From positions 1 through 15,096 of the forward strand of contig JAOXYB010074610.1 in the NCBI GenBank assembly GCA_028565635.1: 15,096 nt of DNA, in the 5' to 3' direction. The position numbers and the translations under genes are program-made. Under the pieces are notes generated by a model. It was not told where the DNA came from, did not search any database, and saw nothing but the letters and a program-made list of their open reading frames with translations. Below, one piece after another: positions 1 to 8,828 of this stretch (position 1 is the stretch's first letter; every line of letters begins with the position of its first letter). This stretch comes from Phoronis ovalis (taxonomy: Eukaryota; Phoronida; Phoronidae).

Positions 1-682
1 CACTTTTAAACCATGATGGTGGAGGAAATTAGAAAACCAATATCAAGATGAACAATATCAAGAAGAATAAGCAGTGCCAGAATTCATAAGTTGGTTACAG
101 ACGTTTAATATATAAAGGACTTCATTGTAAACAATCTACATAATATTTCATTGTTCTAAATTTCAAAATAGTAATCGATTCAATATATATAAGGGGGGTT
201 GTTTGTAAAATATATTATTGTAATTTCGTAACACTTCTTCTAATCTAAACCAAATAATAATAGACACTACAACATCGTGACAGAGACATATCCTGAGCAG
301 TATTAATTGGTCTGATCCAGAGTACAATAATGTCTGACAGTAGATCAGGTCATATTTGCAGCTGTTCTTTATTTTTGATACTGGACTCAGTCAGGGGTAA
401 TGTGTTAAAAGCATAGTTTGTAAGGATGACCATACAAAGAAAGCCTTCAAACTCTCAGTTCTGCAATTTCCTTAACATTTCTTTCGTAAGCAATCTGTTG
501 ACTAAGTCGTACTGTTTTAAGATGCCCATTGGGTAACTGATAGCCAATCAAGAGCTGGTATGTCATTCATGGTTCACATTTTATTTTTCTCTGGATATTT
601 CAAACATCCAAAATCTCTTTCTGAATTAACGAGACTCCTGGTCAAAGGTATCCTCAAGAACCATTCAAACAATTAGTCCTAC
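1..682 (-). other. Partial intron downstream of KDM6A exon F
   Basis: I see no coding sequence similar to UTX here. Reading on from exon F on the minus strand gives a stop (TGA, 665-667). AATAAA hexamers on that strand lie at 580-585 and 368-373. These could serve a short transcript, but such hexamers are common by chance in AT-rich DNA. The next exon of the linker must be to the left of position 1. Confidence 0.6.
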
Positions 683-968
683 CTTTTTCGTTTTACTGAT
701 ACTTTTCCTCTTTTTTGTCGGAGGTCCACTTTGCATCTGAATCTGTTGCATTTGGTGTTGCTGATTTAACTGTTGCAGTGTCTGGGACGCTAAATTGACC
801 CCTGCTGGAAATTCCCCATTTTGACCCCATGTCCTTTGATGTAGTTTCTGTTGGTCACCACCTGGGCCTTGCTGCGGATGAGCGGTGACAGACGTACCCT
901 GTCTCTGGGTTAGTTCTGCAGGGATGGGTAAACTCCATGCTTCTTCTATGCTTGGTAGTGTCTTAGGC
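683..968 (-). CDS. KDM6A: KDM6A/UTX exon F (post-TPR segment, Q-rich linker, basic tail)
   Basis: The 286-nt exon completes a lysine and encodes 95 residues. It opens with [20 protein letters not shown], nearly the same as human UTX ([20 protein letters not shown]), which settles the frame and acceptor (CACTTACAG|G). After about residue 25 conservation with vertebrates fades, as expected for the disordered linker. There is a glutamine-rich run (residues about 62-78, with [16 protein letters not shown]) and then a basic cluster [14 protein letters not shown] at residues 82-95. The cluster resembles a monopartite nuclear localisation signal, which is an inference. The donor AAG|GTAGGA is non-optimal. 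If it were not used, the frame would run five more residues to a TGA at 665-667. The main transcript must splice onward to reach the JmjC exons outside the window. Confidence 0.91.
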
Positions 969-1580
969 CTGTAAGTGATAAATCTAAATCAGAAGGTTGA
1001 ATTGACTGAAAATACTGTACTGTATGCAAGGTATTTACACAGGAATTCTCATACGATAGGAAGCCAAAGCAAATTCTGTTTCTCATTTTAGTCCCTACGG
1101 TATTCCATATTACCACTCCATGGATGGAATCTAGCAAAAAATATATTTTATAATTTTGTTGTGGAATTGCTCAGTTTTACAAGAAATAAACTAATCAAAT
1201 TCACCACAGCAACACAGCTGTTTTCAGGGGCAATTCTAAGATGGCATTATATATGTACTGTCAGAAACTTCATACACTGAAGGTTCCTGAAGTGCTCACA
1301 GCACCATCTTGGAATGACTTATAATAATGTTTTCGGTTGAAACTTCGAACAACAACTTACAAAATTTATGCTAAACGTTGCTATTTCTATAATAGAATTT
1401 GTTGTAGAAAAATTGCAGAAGAATTTTATATTTCTCACTGCATAATTCCACAGGATTGATAAAACTATTTTAAAATCATGAAACTAGTTGCTGTTTACAA
1501 TTACACTCATTGAAATACAGGTGATGTAACAAAGTCAAATAAGAGTGTTTTTTGTATCTCGAGCCCTTAATTCCACTTAC
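969..1580 (-). other. Intron between KDM6A exons E and F
   Basis: The intron is 612 bp, phase 2, from a GTAAGT donor to a CACTTACAG acceptor whose upstream tract is only weakly pyrimidine-rich. The open frame on the minus strand across 946-1137 is a run through the intron end and exon F in a non-coding frame. I see no repeat or second feature in it. Confidence 0.85.
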
Positions 1581-1838
1581 TTTGCTTGCAGCTGCTGTAT
1601 TGGTATGTTCCCAAGCTGTTGCTCAAGAAATTTAATCCTCGACGTCAAATTTGGATTCATGCAGGATTTATTTTTTGTAGCGTTTACAAAACAAGAAAGG
1701 GCGTCCTTTGGCTGGTTGCAATTTTCATACAAAATCCCAAGATCAGTCCAGGCTGCCACATGTGAACTATCTAACTGTACGGCACAGATGTATGCCTGGA
1801 GAGCATCCATAGGCTGGTTCTGCTGCTGATATAGAACA
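1581..1838 (-). CDS. KDM6A: KDM6A/UTX exon E (last TPR repeats)
   Basis: The exon has 258 nt. It completes a split glycine and encodes 85 residues, from [20 protein letters not shown] through [20 protein letters not shown] and [20 protein letters not shown] to IQQLQA, then two bases of a lysine codon. Two full TPRs are visible ([17 protein letters not shown] and [20 protein letters not shown]), followed by the helix that closes the superhelix ([11 protein letters not shown]; human RIKYLQAQLCN). The acceptor is TTTTCTCTTGTAG and the donor is CAAA|GTAAGT. The internal methionine of QPMDAL is not a translation start, since the frame is open and conserved on both sides of it. The opposite-strand open frame at 1545-1829 is a shadow of this exon. 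Confidence 0.97.
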
Positions 1839-1943
1839 CTACAAGAGAAAACAATGACCGAATACAGTTAACTCTAGCACTGGCCATTAGAGGTGCTGAC
1901 ATATTTTAAAAATGTTCGTCAGGCCACACCAAAAATAAAAGTT

Positions 1944-2060
1944 GTTTAATGGGTTAAACCCTCAAAAACGGACTCTGTCAGTTGGTTTTTATTTTTAAAA
2001 AGTGTTTAACAGGCAAAAGCCCTAAAAAACCGAGTCAGTCAGGCTTTTTTTAAGTGTTAA
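1944..2060. repeat. Degenerate ~60-bp tandem repeat
   Basis: Two diverged units start at 1944 (GTTTAATGGGTTAAACCCT) and 2004 (GTTTAACAGGCAAAAGCCCT). Both continue with an A-rich run, then GGACTCTGTCAG or CGAGTCAGTCAG, then a T-rich run. A related word, GTCAGGC, occurs at about 1919 and again at about 2038, so a broken third unit may lie on the left. The units share order and spacing but many bases differ, so this is old. Confidence 0.55.
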
Positions 2061-2129
2061 AAGAAAACTAAAACATATTTTGAATCAGACAACACCAGGA
2101 CAATTTGTACGAGTGGGGTTTTAGTGTTT

Positions 2130-2250
2130 TCTGATTTTTTTTACAATAAAAAAAAAAAATTTAAAATGCAAAAATTTGAAGTGGTCAGGTCTATTAAACA
2201 AGTTTTTTTTAAAATAAAAGCAAAAACGTCAAATTTTTCTTTTTTTTAAA
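2130..2250. repeat. A/T low-complexity tract in intron
   Basis: The stretch has runs of eight or more T and about eleven A near 2137-2160, and further T and A runs near 2203-2250. Such runs could come from decayed poly(A) tails or from a fold-back of complementary A and T tracts. No element boundaries were seen. Confidence 0.6.
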
Positions 2251-2668
2251 TCTCGCCTCAGATCTAGTTTATAGTTGTGGGGTATGCCACTAGCAGCAGT
2301 ATAATTTGAATTTGTTTACATCAGGTTTATTCTAAACAGAGTAGTGTACAATATCTTAATGTATTCACATGAACAAGGCAAAATGTTCACAATGAATTGA
2401 CGAAAAATTTAACTGCATAGATACTGTGAAATTAAAAGAAATGCTCACAAACTGTATGCCCTTTGCCCGTTAAAGTCCCCAATAAATTTTAGTTAATATA
2501 TTGCACGTCTGTTATATAGGGGTAAAGATTTTGATACTGGACGAAAATAATGATCACTATTTTTTGACAAAATATGACTGAATAAGCTTTTTTTAAAAAC
2601 AAAACTTGCAATTCTACCCAAAACAGACTGAGGTCGGTGTATGGAAATAAGACACATGACATATTTAC

Positions 2669-2894
2669 CCTATGGAGCACCAGGTGTCAGCACTTGCTTC
2701 TGATTCGTCAATGGAATGCCTGTACGACACAAAAGCATCATGCACCTTCCCCGAACAGGAATAACACCGTCCAAGTAAATACCAGCTTTGTCCACTCGTT
2801 GGATCTGTTCCAATGGCTTTTTGTAAGAATTGTATAGCTTGTGCCTCCCTGGTGGGTTTGTCTCCTAAATAGTCACAAATGTGATACAACCACC
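2669..2894 (-). CDS. KDM6A: KDM6A/UTX exon D (TPR repeats, strongly conserved)
   Basis: The exon has 226 nt and encodes 74 whole residues, from [20 protein letters not shown] to [10 protein letters not shown], flanked by split glycine codons. It contains a textbook [23 protein letters not shown] then FVSYRHSID, with W, L, G, Y, A and F at the usual consensus places. Human UTX is close here ([33 protein letters not shown]). The acceptor is TTTTCTTACAG. The donor is GG|GTAAAT, weaker than the GTAAGT used by four of the other exons. This and exon E carry most of the identification. The first segment ([15 protein letters not shown]) corresponds to MHHTVDLLGDKATKE. Confidence 0.97.
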
Positions 2895-3418
2895 CTGTAA
2901 GAAAACATGGCTATGAACATAAAATTATGAAATGTAATAAGATAATCATGGCTTTAATTTACATGAAAAATTAAATGTTGAAAATAAATCTGATATAAGC
3001 CACTAATTACAGTACACATGCAAAAGATGAGAATGTACCTCCATAATGTTCAATCTAATGTACCATATTAATATATAAAGTACTAATTAATCCAGGTATC
3101 TGAATAAAATACGGGTCAGAAGTTTATGAATATTAAAATATCAAAAATGATAATATTACTGACCTCAACTGACCTGGTCAAACTTTCTCTACCTGATACC
3201 TTGCCCGACCTGAAGCTATTCAATAGCTATTCACTTATGGCATATTTCACAAAATTTAGACCAGTAGCTTTTGTTCAAGTCATACTGATTCCAAGGTAAT
3301 TTTAAATCCGCTACAGTCCAATTTATTTAATATTTGATGCAGACAAAGAAAAATGAACAGCAGTGAAATATGCAGAACTCTGGCTATATTTATTGTCTAA
3401 AAAATATAGAAAACTTAC
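2895..3418 (-). other. Intron between KDM6A exons C and D
   Basis: The intron is 524 bp, phase 1, with a GTAAGT donor and a TTTTCTTACAG acceptor. I see no ORF, repeat or RNA gene. A few TGACCT-like words at 3160-3210 (ACCTCAACTGACCTGG) recall those in the 13.2-14.0 kb element, but no element edge is visible. Confidence 0.85.
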
Positions 3419-3547
3419 CAAGCTGTCTCAGAGTATTAGCTTTGACATTGTTAGGTAGACCAGGCAGTTCTAGAATCTGTTCGTAGCTTTCTTTTGCTTG
3501 TCGATACTTCTGCTGAGCTTCACACAAATGAGCAATGTGAAAGCGAA
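3419..3547 (-). CDS. KDM6A: KDM6A/UTX exon C (TPR repeat)
   Basis: The 129-nt exon completes the split isoleucine and then encodes 42 residues, starting RFHIAHLCEAQQKYRQAKES and ending NTLRQL, plus the first base of a glycine codon. Human UTX has [20 protein letters not shown] and then VLQQLGW, so the TPR pattern of small residues (A in helix A, A and Y in helix B) is kept. The acceptor is TTTGTCTTTTCAG and the donor is CTTG|GTAAGT. The middle segment (ILELPGLPNNVKA) is the least conserved part of the exon. It sits 3.6 kb downstream of exon B, across the largest intron fully contained in the window. Confidence 0.96.
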
Positions 3548-4549
3548 CTGAAAAGACAAAGTAATACAGTATATGACTCGTACCTTTATCAGTGGCAGAA
3601 CATGCCTTTAATTGTGAAAGCACTACAAAAGTATTACTTTCTTTCTCTACAGTATCTCTTTAGCAACATGCATATTCCTATTATCATCATATTTGCAACC
3701 TTATATGTCAAACTGCAAATAATTCTTAATTATATATTTGAAAATAATTATTGTTATATAAAAGCAAAGACTTTTTCAACATAATGTTTTTATAACTACA
3801 TATTCCTCCAGTTATTTAATAGCTAATCTTGCACTTGCAAGCAAGATAAATGCAAAGATTACAGGTGCGCTTTTATTCCCCGAATTACTGTGTTCTATCT
3901 TTGACACTTTACCCCTGTATGCACCTAGAATGTCCTGCTATACCCTGGTCAATCCTACAGACAGAGCATAACCAATCAATACTGGAACTTAGTACTGTCT
4001 GCCAACATACAAAATGTAATAATAATGAATTTATTGATACATAAGGTAGAAGTACAGTAAATCTTTTAATTTAAATACTTGGTTGTGGCAAATAGCGTTT
4101 CCGAGTTTATACACGAGAACCAACTGCTAACAAAAGGGGCAACAAAACGATAAAATGTTTAAGTATTGCGAAAGTAATCCAGACATTTATTCATGAGATT
4201 CATACCATCTAATTTGCACACCTTAGGGATATAACCTCAAATTAAGGAACTAGCAGCACAAATTAGCCATGAGCAAAGATCCAATTTCAAAGAAAAAACT
4301 GTCTACAAAGCTAGTTGAGTGCAAAGTATATAGCTTTCTCATCAATCAGGGATTGCATCTGTTAACTTCTTAGCTGGCAGTTATGTAACATGTGTCTCAA
4401 TTGTAGAACAGTAGGTCAGTAACCTGCTAGGAATAAACCAGCTCTACTAATTATGCATATACTACATGTCATAACAAATGTAAATTAGGTCTCTTCAAAA
4501 AGCAATTACATCCTGAAGAGGACTTCAATTACATAATATGCCTAGCATA

Positions 4550-4582
4550 ACTAGAGATCTGGGAAGAGTTCCTATGCACAAC
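4550..4582 (+). repeat. Left terminal inverted repeat
   Basis: This is the left arm of the 0.9-kb element, with core AGATCTGGGAAGAGTTCCT. Homology to the right arm stops abruptly after GCACAAC. Confidence 0.75.
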
Positions 4583-5416
4583 TTCACCGTTTATTTGATA
4601 AGGTTCTGTTCTTAGTATCCAGATTAAATTTGGTCAGCTTATACAACAATGAATGCTTATTAGTTTTGCAATTCCATTTTCCCTCTCATGGCATAGCACC
4701 AATATTGCTCCAAAACACTGTTTTTGTAGTTTATGTACAATATTTTGCAAATCAAGTAAACTTTTTAGTTTGAATTTGGCAAAACTATATGATAAAAAGA
4801 TTATTTTTCATGTAATGCGTCAACAGAATCATCAAGAGATACTTTTTAAAGTGTCAACTTATATATCTATCGAAGAAGGAGTAATAATAAATCCGAATAA
4901 ATCAGGCACCGGCAATATGGCTGGCTCCAGGCGCATGCTCAAATCGAAATACCGTGCTCTGATTGGCTAAAGACCAAAAGCTTATGCCAAATTTAACGAT
5001 CAATTTAAAAAATCTACTCACATAAAATGAAAATATTATTAGGTACGTAACCCATAAACAAAAAATATTTTACTAAGACCACAGGGAAAAAATGAAACTG
5101 AAATAAAACCCCTTAAAAATAGGTCAAAATGGCATGTTTTAGCTTACAACTTCGAAACATCGAAGCATTTTTTTCCAAACTAGATACGAATTTTAAATCG
5201 TTGCTTTATACAAGTTCAGGCCAAATTTCATAAAAAAAGTACTATTGGTGTGGATTTTCATGCGTGGTGAATTTTACTTCCGATTTCCCCAGCTAGGAAT
5301 GATGACATCACATAGCGTCTGGTCTGGTATGCGAGCGGGGTTTCCCTCAAGCAAGATAACAAATGCGGTATTAGGCTGGTTTATAGTATAGTTTCATTGA
5401 AATATATTTTAAAAGG

Positions 5417-5451
5417 GTTGTGCAAAGGAACTCTTCCCAGATCTCTCTAGT
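5417..5451 (-). repeat. Right terminal inverted repeat
   Basis: This is the right arm of the 0.9-kb element, with core AGGAACTCTTCCCAGATCT. It carries a duplicated CT (AGAGAG on the minus strand) relative to the left arm. Confidence 0.75.
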
Positions 5452-7123
5452 GTATAAAGCTATATGAACAAAGCATTCCTAGTAACAGTCAGGTTGATCT
5501 GTAGAACATCCAATGAGATCAAACATATATCAATTCAAACAAATCCCTGAATCCTGACATCATATTTTGACATCTTCATGCGGAAAAGAATGATTCATTT
5601 TATTAAAAATCTTACAGGGATCTCATCTTAACTTTCATACCAGCTTGAAGGTTCATTAGTAAACAAACAGGCACATGCCATATTGCTTTTTTAAATACAT
5701 GAGAAATCTTACATGGTATCCATCTTCTTTTCTAAATTGACAAGCTAATTCACTTTTCAAAGTATGGAAGCAATTGAAAGCACCTCACAGCACTTCTTTA
5801 ATGACCTTGACATATGTGATTACAGATTAAATGAACTGCACTAAGACACCAGACTGGGATGTTACACAACGTTACACTAGGTCTATTCTTTTCAAAATTA
5901 TCAGTTTACAAGGAATTAGAAAGTTATACTAAATCTGATGGGTTTGTGGCAAAAACTGACAGCCACTAATTCTATCTCAGAGAAAATAATTTATAACACA
6001 TGGGTATATAAGCGCTTACTGAGAAATGTTCCACATGGTTGTACCCAGGTAATCCAGGGTGGTAGGTGCTATATTCTCCAGAAACCACAGAAATGTAATC
6101 AAGACAGGTTTGTTATGTAATATGTCTAGGAACAATACACATTCTTGACTCTGGCACTTGACTTCAATCAACTCATTAATACTGTATCAAACCCTTACTT
6201 GTTGTCAAGCCTATTACATAGAACACTTAAAACCAGATTTGCACTCGCACACCACACACAACGCCATTACACACTACTTTATAGTCCTGGCACATTAATA
6301 CACACTTTTTCCCATTTGTTTGGGGGTGTGGCATTTTAATTTTGGGTGTTTAGTAACTCAACATACTTTCTGATTAAAGCAATGGAAATTCATGAAATCA
6401 TTACAAATTTTGGCCTGTTTGCCATTGGAACAGTGCGATTCAGTTCGGTAAAGACCGCACAAAAATTAACTGTTAGCGTATGAGAGGGTGTATGCTCACA
6501 TCATACAGATAATAGTTCGGGGAATATTGCTCTATTTTACATTCTTGTGACCATTATAACTTTATAATTGGGAATCTAATGGTGTACTTATGCCACATGT
6601 CCTAAATTGGCACAAACTACTGAAACTGTGGCTGCACCAACATATACACCAGACATGCTCACAGTTGCGCAAAAAAAAACCTATATCATATGCCCTACAG
6701 ATCAGGGAACTGATTGAAATTACTAGTGTATTTTATAGTATGCTGGTTTGAGGTCGGAGAGTAGTAAATGCTTGAAATCTGTTTTTTTAATATACATAAG
6801 CGCAATTACACGTATATTTTCATCACATCATTCAAATTCCCATGGTTGCCCACATGTACATATCCGTAACAGATTAAAAATGGGGGTAGTGATAAAATAT
6901 ATGTATAATGAATACTATCAACGGCTGCGAATAACTCGAATAATACATTTTTTAGTAAAAAACTAGTTTTGTTTTTGCTTTCTTTTTCTTGTTCTTTACT
7001 GTTTTAACTAGTTTTACAATAATAGAATACAAACTACTAACATTCATTAACAAAATGGAAATCAATCAGCAAGGACAAATAGTTGTGGTCACTTAATTTA
7101 ACATACACATTTCTAAAACTTAC

Positions 7124-7178
7124 TTTCAAATTTGGATAAAGTTGCTGGATTAGAGTCATGTAACGCCAGTCGGAAATG
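7124..7178 (-). CDS. KDM6A: KDM6A/UTX exon B (55-nt TPR exon)
   Basis: This short exon reads HFRLALHDSNPATLSKFE plus the first base of a split isoleucine codon (A|TT). Human UTX has HFQLALVDCNPCTLSNAE at the same point, directly after SLK. The acceptor is TTTTATTTTACAG and the donor is GAAA|GTAAGT. It is too short to show up as an open reading frame by itself, and was found by looking for the segment needed between exons A and C. Its 55 nt enters in phase 0 and leaves in phase 1, exactly as its neighbours require. The residues finish the TPR helix started in exon A and lead into the next repeat. Confidence 0.92.
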
Positions 7179-7352
7179 CTGTAAAATAAAAAGTGCTGGC
7201 CACTGAGTACAAATCGAAAGACAATTCTTCACTAGCAACCACACAATACAAATCAAAGTCTACGATAAAAGTAAAGGTAGCAAGGTACAACTCCTTTCAA
7301 GTGGTATATCCTGTACACTGTTTCAGATACCATGATGGCTTCTTTATTAGTC

Positions 7353-7472
7353 ATTAGTTATTTCGCTGAGTCAAACCCCTGGAGTATTTCCCCAGGCATA
7401 TTTGTTGGAATATTAGTAAGTATTTCTCTCTGGTGTATTTATCCATGGGTTCGACTAAACGAAATAACTGAT
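7353..7472. mobile_element. 120-bp foldback / MITE-like inverted repeat
   Basis: The arm at 7353-7389 (ATTAGTTATTTCGCTGAGTC, then AAACCCCTGG) pairs with the arm at 7436-7472, whose reverse complement reads ATCAGTTATTTCGTTTAGTC then GAACCCATGG. About three quarters of the 37 positions agree, and the outer 26 are the best conserved. A 46-base centre separates the arms, so a transcript could fold into a long hairpin. The size and symmetry fit a miniature inverted-repeat element. No target duplication is clear. Confidence 0.65.
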
Positions 7473-7641
7473 ACGCATGTGAAAGGGTTTTAAAAAGATG
7501 TTTTTCCATTCTTAAACTGTGACCCTTTTTCACTAAATAAAAGAAATTTTAGATTACCCTTTATCAAATAACCCGGTAAATGGATCACCCTAAAAGTGTA
7601 CGGCTAACCAAGTAATGTACAACAGTCGGGTTTGACTTGGA

Positions 7642-7651
7642 CCCCCCCCCC
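7642..7651. repeat. Poly-C run
   Basis: Ten consecutive C lie between TTTGAC (7631-7636) and GTCAAA (7653-7658), which are reverse complements of each other. It is a small oddity in an AT-rich intron, and the run length may be uncertain in the assembly. Confidence 0.6.
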
Positions 7652-7939
7652 GGTCAAATTCTCATAACCGTCTGTTGTTAATGAAAACTAAATTAACGAA
7701 TGACAGCTTTTTTTGAAAAGAGAGTAAATCTACAGCCAAATATGTTTCTTCCATCATCAAACTCCATCTAACCAAGGAAGAAAACACGTGGCAGTTTCTT
7801 GACGAAAAGACGTTTAATCCCCAACTATATATCCATTTACATCACCATCAAATACCCACTACCTATCTCAAACATGTTTTGAGATGACTTGGCTAGAAGC
7901 ATGCTTGTTAAACTCCCAAGTACCACTTTCTCCACTTAC

Positions 7940-8060
7940 CTTTAAACTTGTTTCATTATCCGAGATGAATTTGTACATCAAACCGAGGCGGACATGGATC
8001 TCATTGGCTCTAACAAATCCTGGTTCACTGTATAAGACTTGTTGGAATGCCTTGATAGCC
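7940..8060 (-). CDS. KDM6A: KDM6A/UTX exon A (TPR region, first visible exon)
   Basis: The exon has 121 nt. Its first base completes a codon split TG|G, which would give the tryptophan found at this point in vertebrate UTX (WAIKAFQ). It then reads 40 residues from [15 protein letters not shown] through [10 protein letters not shown] to NETSLK, against AIKAFQEVLYVDPSF and EIHLRLGLMFK in human UTX. The acceptor is TTTTTACAG and the donor is AAG|GTAAGT, leaving phase 0. The residues form the end of one TPR helical hairpin and the first helix of the next. The exon expected immediately upstream, encoding the FLYGLGLVYFHYNAFQ-like part of the protein, was not found in the 7.0 kb to its right. Open plus-strand sequence over the same bases (7884-8066) is a shadow. 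Confidence 0.94.
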
Positions 8061-8376
8061 CTGTAAAAACAAATAACCTTTTTATTTCTTTTTTCCTAGT
8101 GTTTTTATGACATCTGTCACATGACTTGACTGAAAAAATACACACTCACACTAATTTCAAACTAAACCATGCATTGGCAAAAATTGTGAGTAAAAAATAA
8201 TTGATACAGGCACTCACAGAGTGAAGTGGGAGCATGTGAAGTTTCATCATCAGGAAACAGAATAATTACTGTATTGTGTTGCAATCAAGGACCACAAAAG
8301 TACGAGTCAGTCACTGGAACCGGGGTCAGTAAACGAGGAAACATGAGAGAGCTATTTCTAAATATAGACACAATAG

Positions 8377-8389
8377 ATATATATATATA
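8377..8389. repeat. Short (AT)n microsatellite
   Basis: An alternating AT run of about 13 bases lies within ATAGATATATATATATAGAA. It is too short to say more. Confidence 0.6.
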
Positions 8390-8746
8390 GAACATAAAAT
8401 GGAAAATATGACTTAATTAAGAAAAGTCATAAATAAACATCACCTCGGTAACATATGAGGATTTAACCGATTCAGCAACCTAACCATCGGAAACTCCCCG
8501 TAACTCATCGTGCAGCTTGACAAATAAACAATTCTTCACACTGGCTAGTTTAGTGTTAACTACACATATTTATTATAACTTTCAAAACTGACGACAACGT
8601 GACGTCGGTGAAATCATAGCAGACGATCAGCTGCATCAGTTAACAGAATGTACCTGTATATAGTACGACATAGTACGGAAGTTATAAAAACACAACTCAT
8701 TAACAGGTGTACTATGTACCCTACAAATACGCACAATTACGCCCAC

Positions 8747-8828
8747 TAATAATTGTCTATTTTTTTTATATATTACACCTGTACTATTAATAATTATCTA
8801 TTTTTTTTATATACTACACCTGTACTAC
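8747..8828. repeat. 41-bp tandem duplication (two copies)
   Basis: The units 8747-8787 and 8788-8828 are nearly identical: TAATAATTGTCTATTTTTTT versus TAATAATTATCTATTTTTTT, then TATATATTACACCTGTACTA versus TATATACTACACCTGTACTA. Only about three of 41 positions differ, so the duplication is recent or maintained. A reverse-complement partner of TACACCTGT occurs just upstream at about 8704 (ACAGGTGTA), so the unit may be part of an older inverted structure. Confidence 0.85.

Larger units (their letters stand above)
1839..2668 (-). other. Intron between KDM6A exons D and E
   Basis: The intron is 830 bp, phase 2. Its part nearest exon E (about 1915-2250) is repetitive and extremely A/T-rich, with runs of A and T up to about 11 bases. 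The remainder toward exon D shows nothing recognisable. Confidence 0.85.
4550..5451. mobile_element. Candidate non-autonomous DNA transposon with ~33-bp TIRs
   Basis: The left end at 4550-4582 (ACTAGAGATCTGGGAAGAG, then TTCCTATGCACAAC) matches the reverse complement of the right end at 5417-5451 (ACTAGAGAGATCTGGGAAG, then AGTTCCTTTGCACAAC). The match has one substitution and a 2-base insertion over about 33 bp. The element is about 902 bp, flanked by ATA/TATA-type sequence (GCATA on the left, GTATA on the right) that could be an imperfect target duplication. Inside are two patches of higher GC (about 4900-4970 and 5265-5350). There is a 105-codon plus-strand ORF at 4653-4970, but it shows no transposase motif, so the element looks non-autonomous. 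The superfamily cannot be named from these ends. Confidence 0.75.
3548..7123 (-). other. Intron between KDM6A exons B and C
   Basis: The intron is 3,576 bp, phase 1. It contains one inverted-repeat-bounded element (4550-5451). The rest (3548-4549 and 5452-7123) is AT-rich, with only short open frames that lack similarity I can recognise. No exon is needed here, because exons B and C join in frame with no missing residues compared with vertebrate UTX. Confidence 0.85.
7179..7939 (-). other. Intron between KDM6A exons A and B
   Basis: The intron is 761 bp, phase 0, from a GTAAGT donor to a TTTTATTTTACAG acceptor. It contains the fold-back element at 7353-7472 and a run of ten C at 7642-7651. 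Nothing else was recognised. Confidence 0.85.
683..8060 (-). other. KDM6A: KDM6A/UTX partial gene: six internal exons
   Basis: This is the span of the partial gene model. Joining 7940-8060, 7124-7178, 3419-3547, 2669-2894, 1581-1838 and 683-968 on the minus strand gives one open frame of 358 whole residues. The intron phases along the chain agree: phase 2 entering the first exon, then 0, 1, 1, 2, 2, and 0 leaving the last. All borders are GT/AG. In the known family, UTX removes methyl groups from H3K27me3/me2 in the nucleus using Fe(II) and 2-oxoglutarate, and is a subunit of the MLL3/MLL4 (KMT2C/D) COMPASS complexes; its TPR domain is a protein-interaction scaffold. Only TPR and early linker sequence is seen here. 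The catalytic JmjC domain would lie beyond position 1 and the N-terminus beyond 15096. UTY and UTX cannot be told apart by this fragment, but a non-mammal would be expected to have one UTX-type gene. Confidence 0.95.

Noticed and set aside
1545-1829. 94-codon plus-strand ORF
   Set aside because: It is the antisense shadow of the strongly conserved KDM6A exon E.
4653-4970. 105-codon plus-strand ORF inside the inverted-repeat element as a transposase
   Set aside because: No DDE/D-type motif, zinc finger or helix-turn-helix was seen, and it is much shorter than known transposases. It could at most be a remnant.
7449-7460. GGTTCGACTAA as a tRNA T-loop or Pol III B box (tRNA or SINE head)
   Set aside because: It lacks the closing CC, has no A box or cloverleaf around it, and falls inside the arm of the 7353-7472 inverted repeat, which explains it better.
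8573-8688. Foldback from TTATAACTT (8573) and AAGTTATAA (8679), with a TGACGTCG CRE-like word between
   Set aside because: Only about nine bases pair and they are AT-rich. The CRE-like word deviates from TGACGTCA, and no promoter is nearby to give it meaning.
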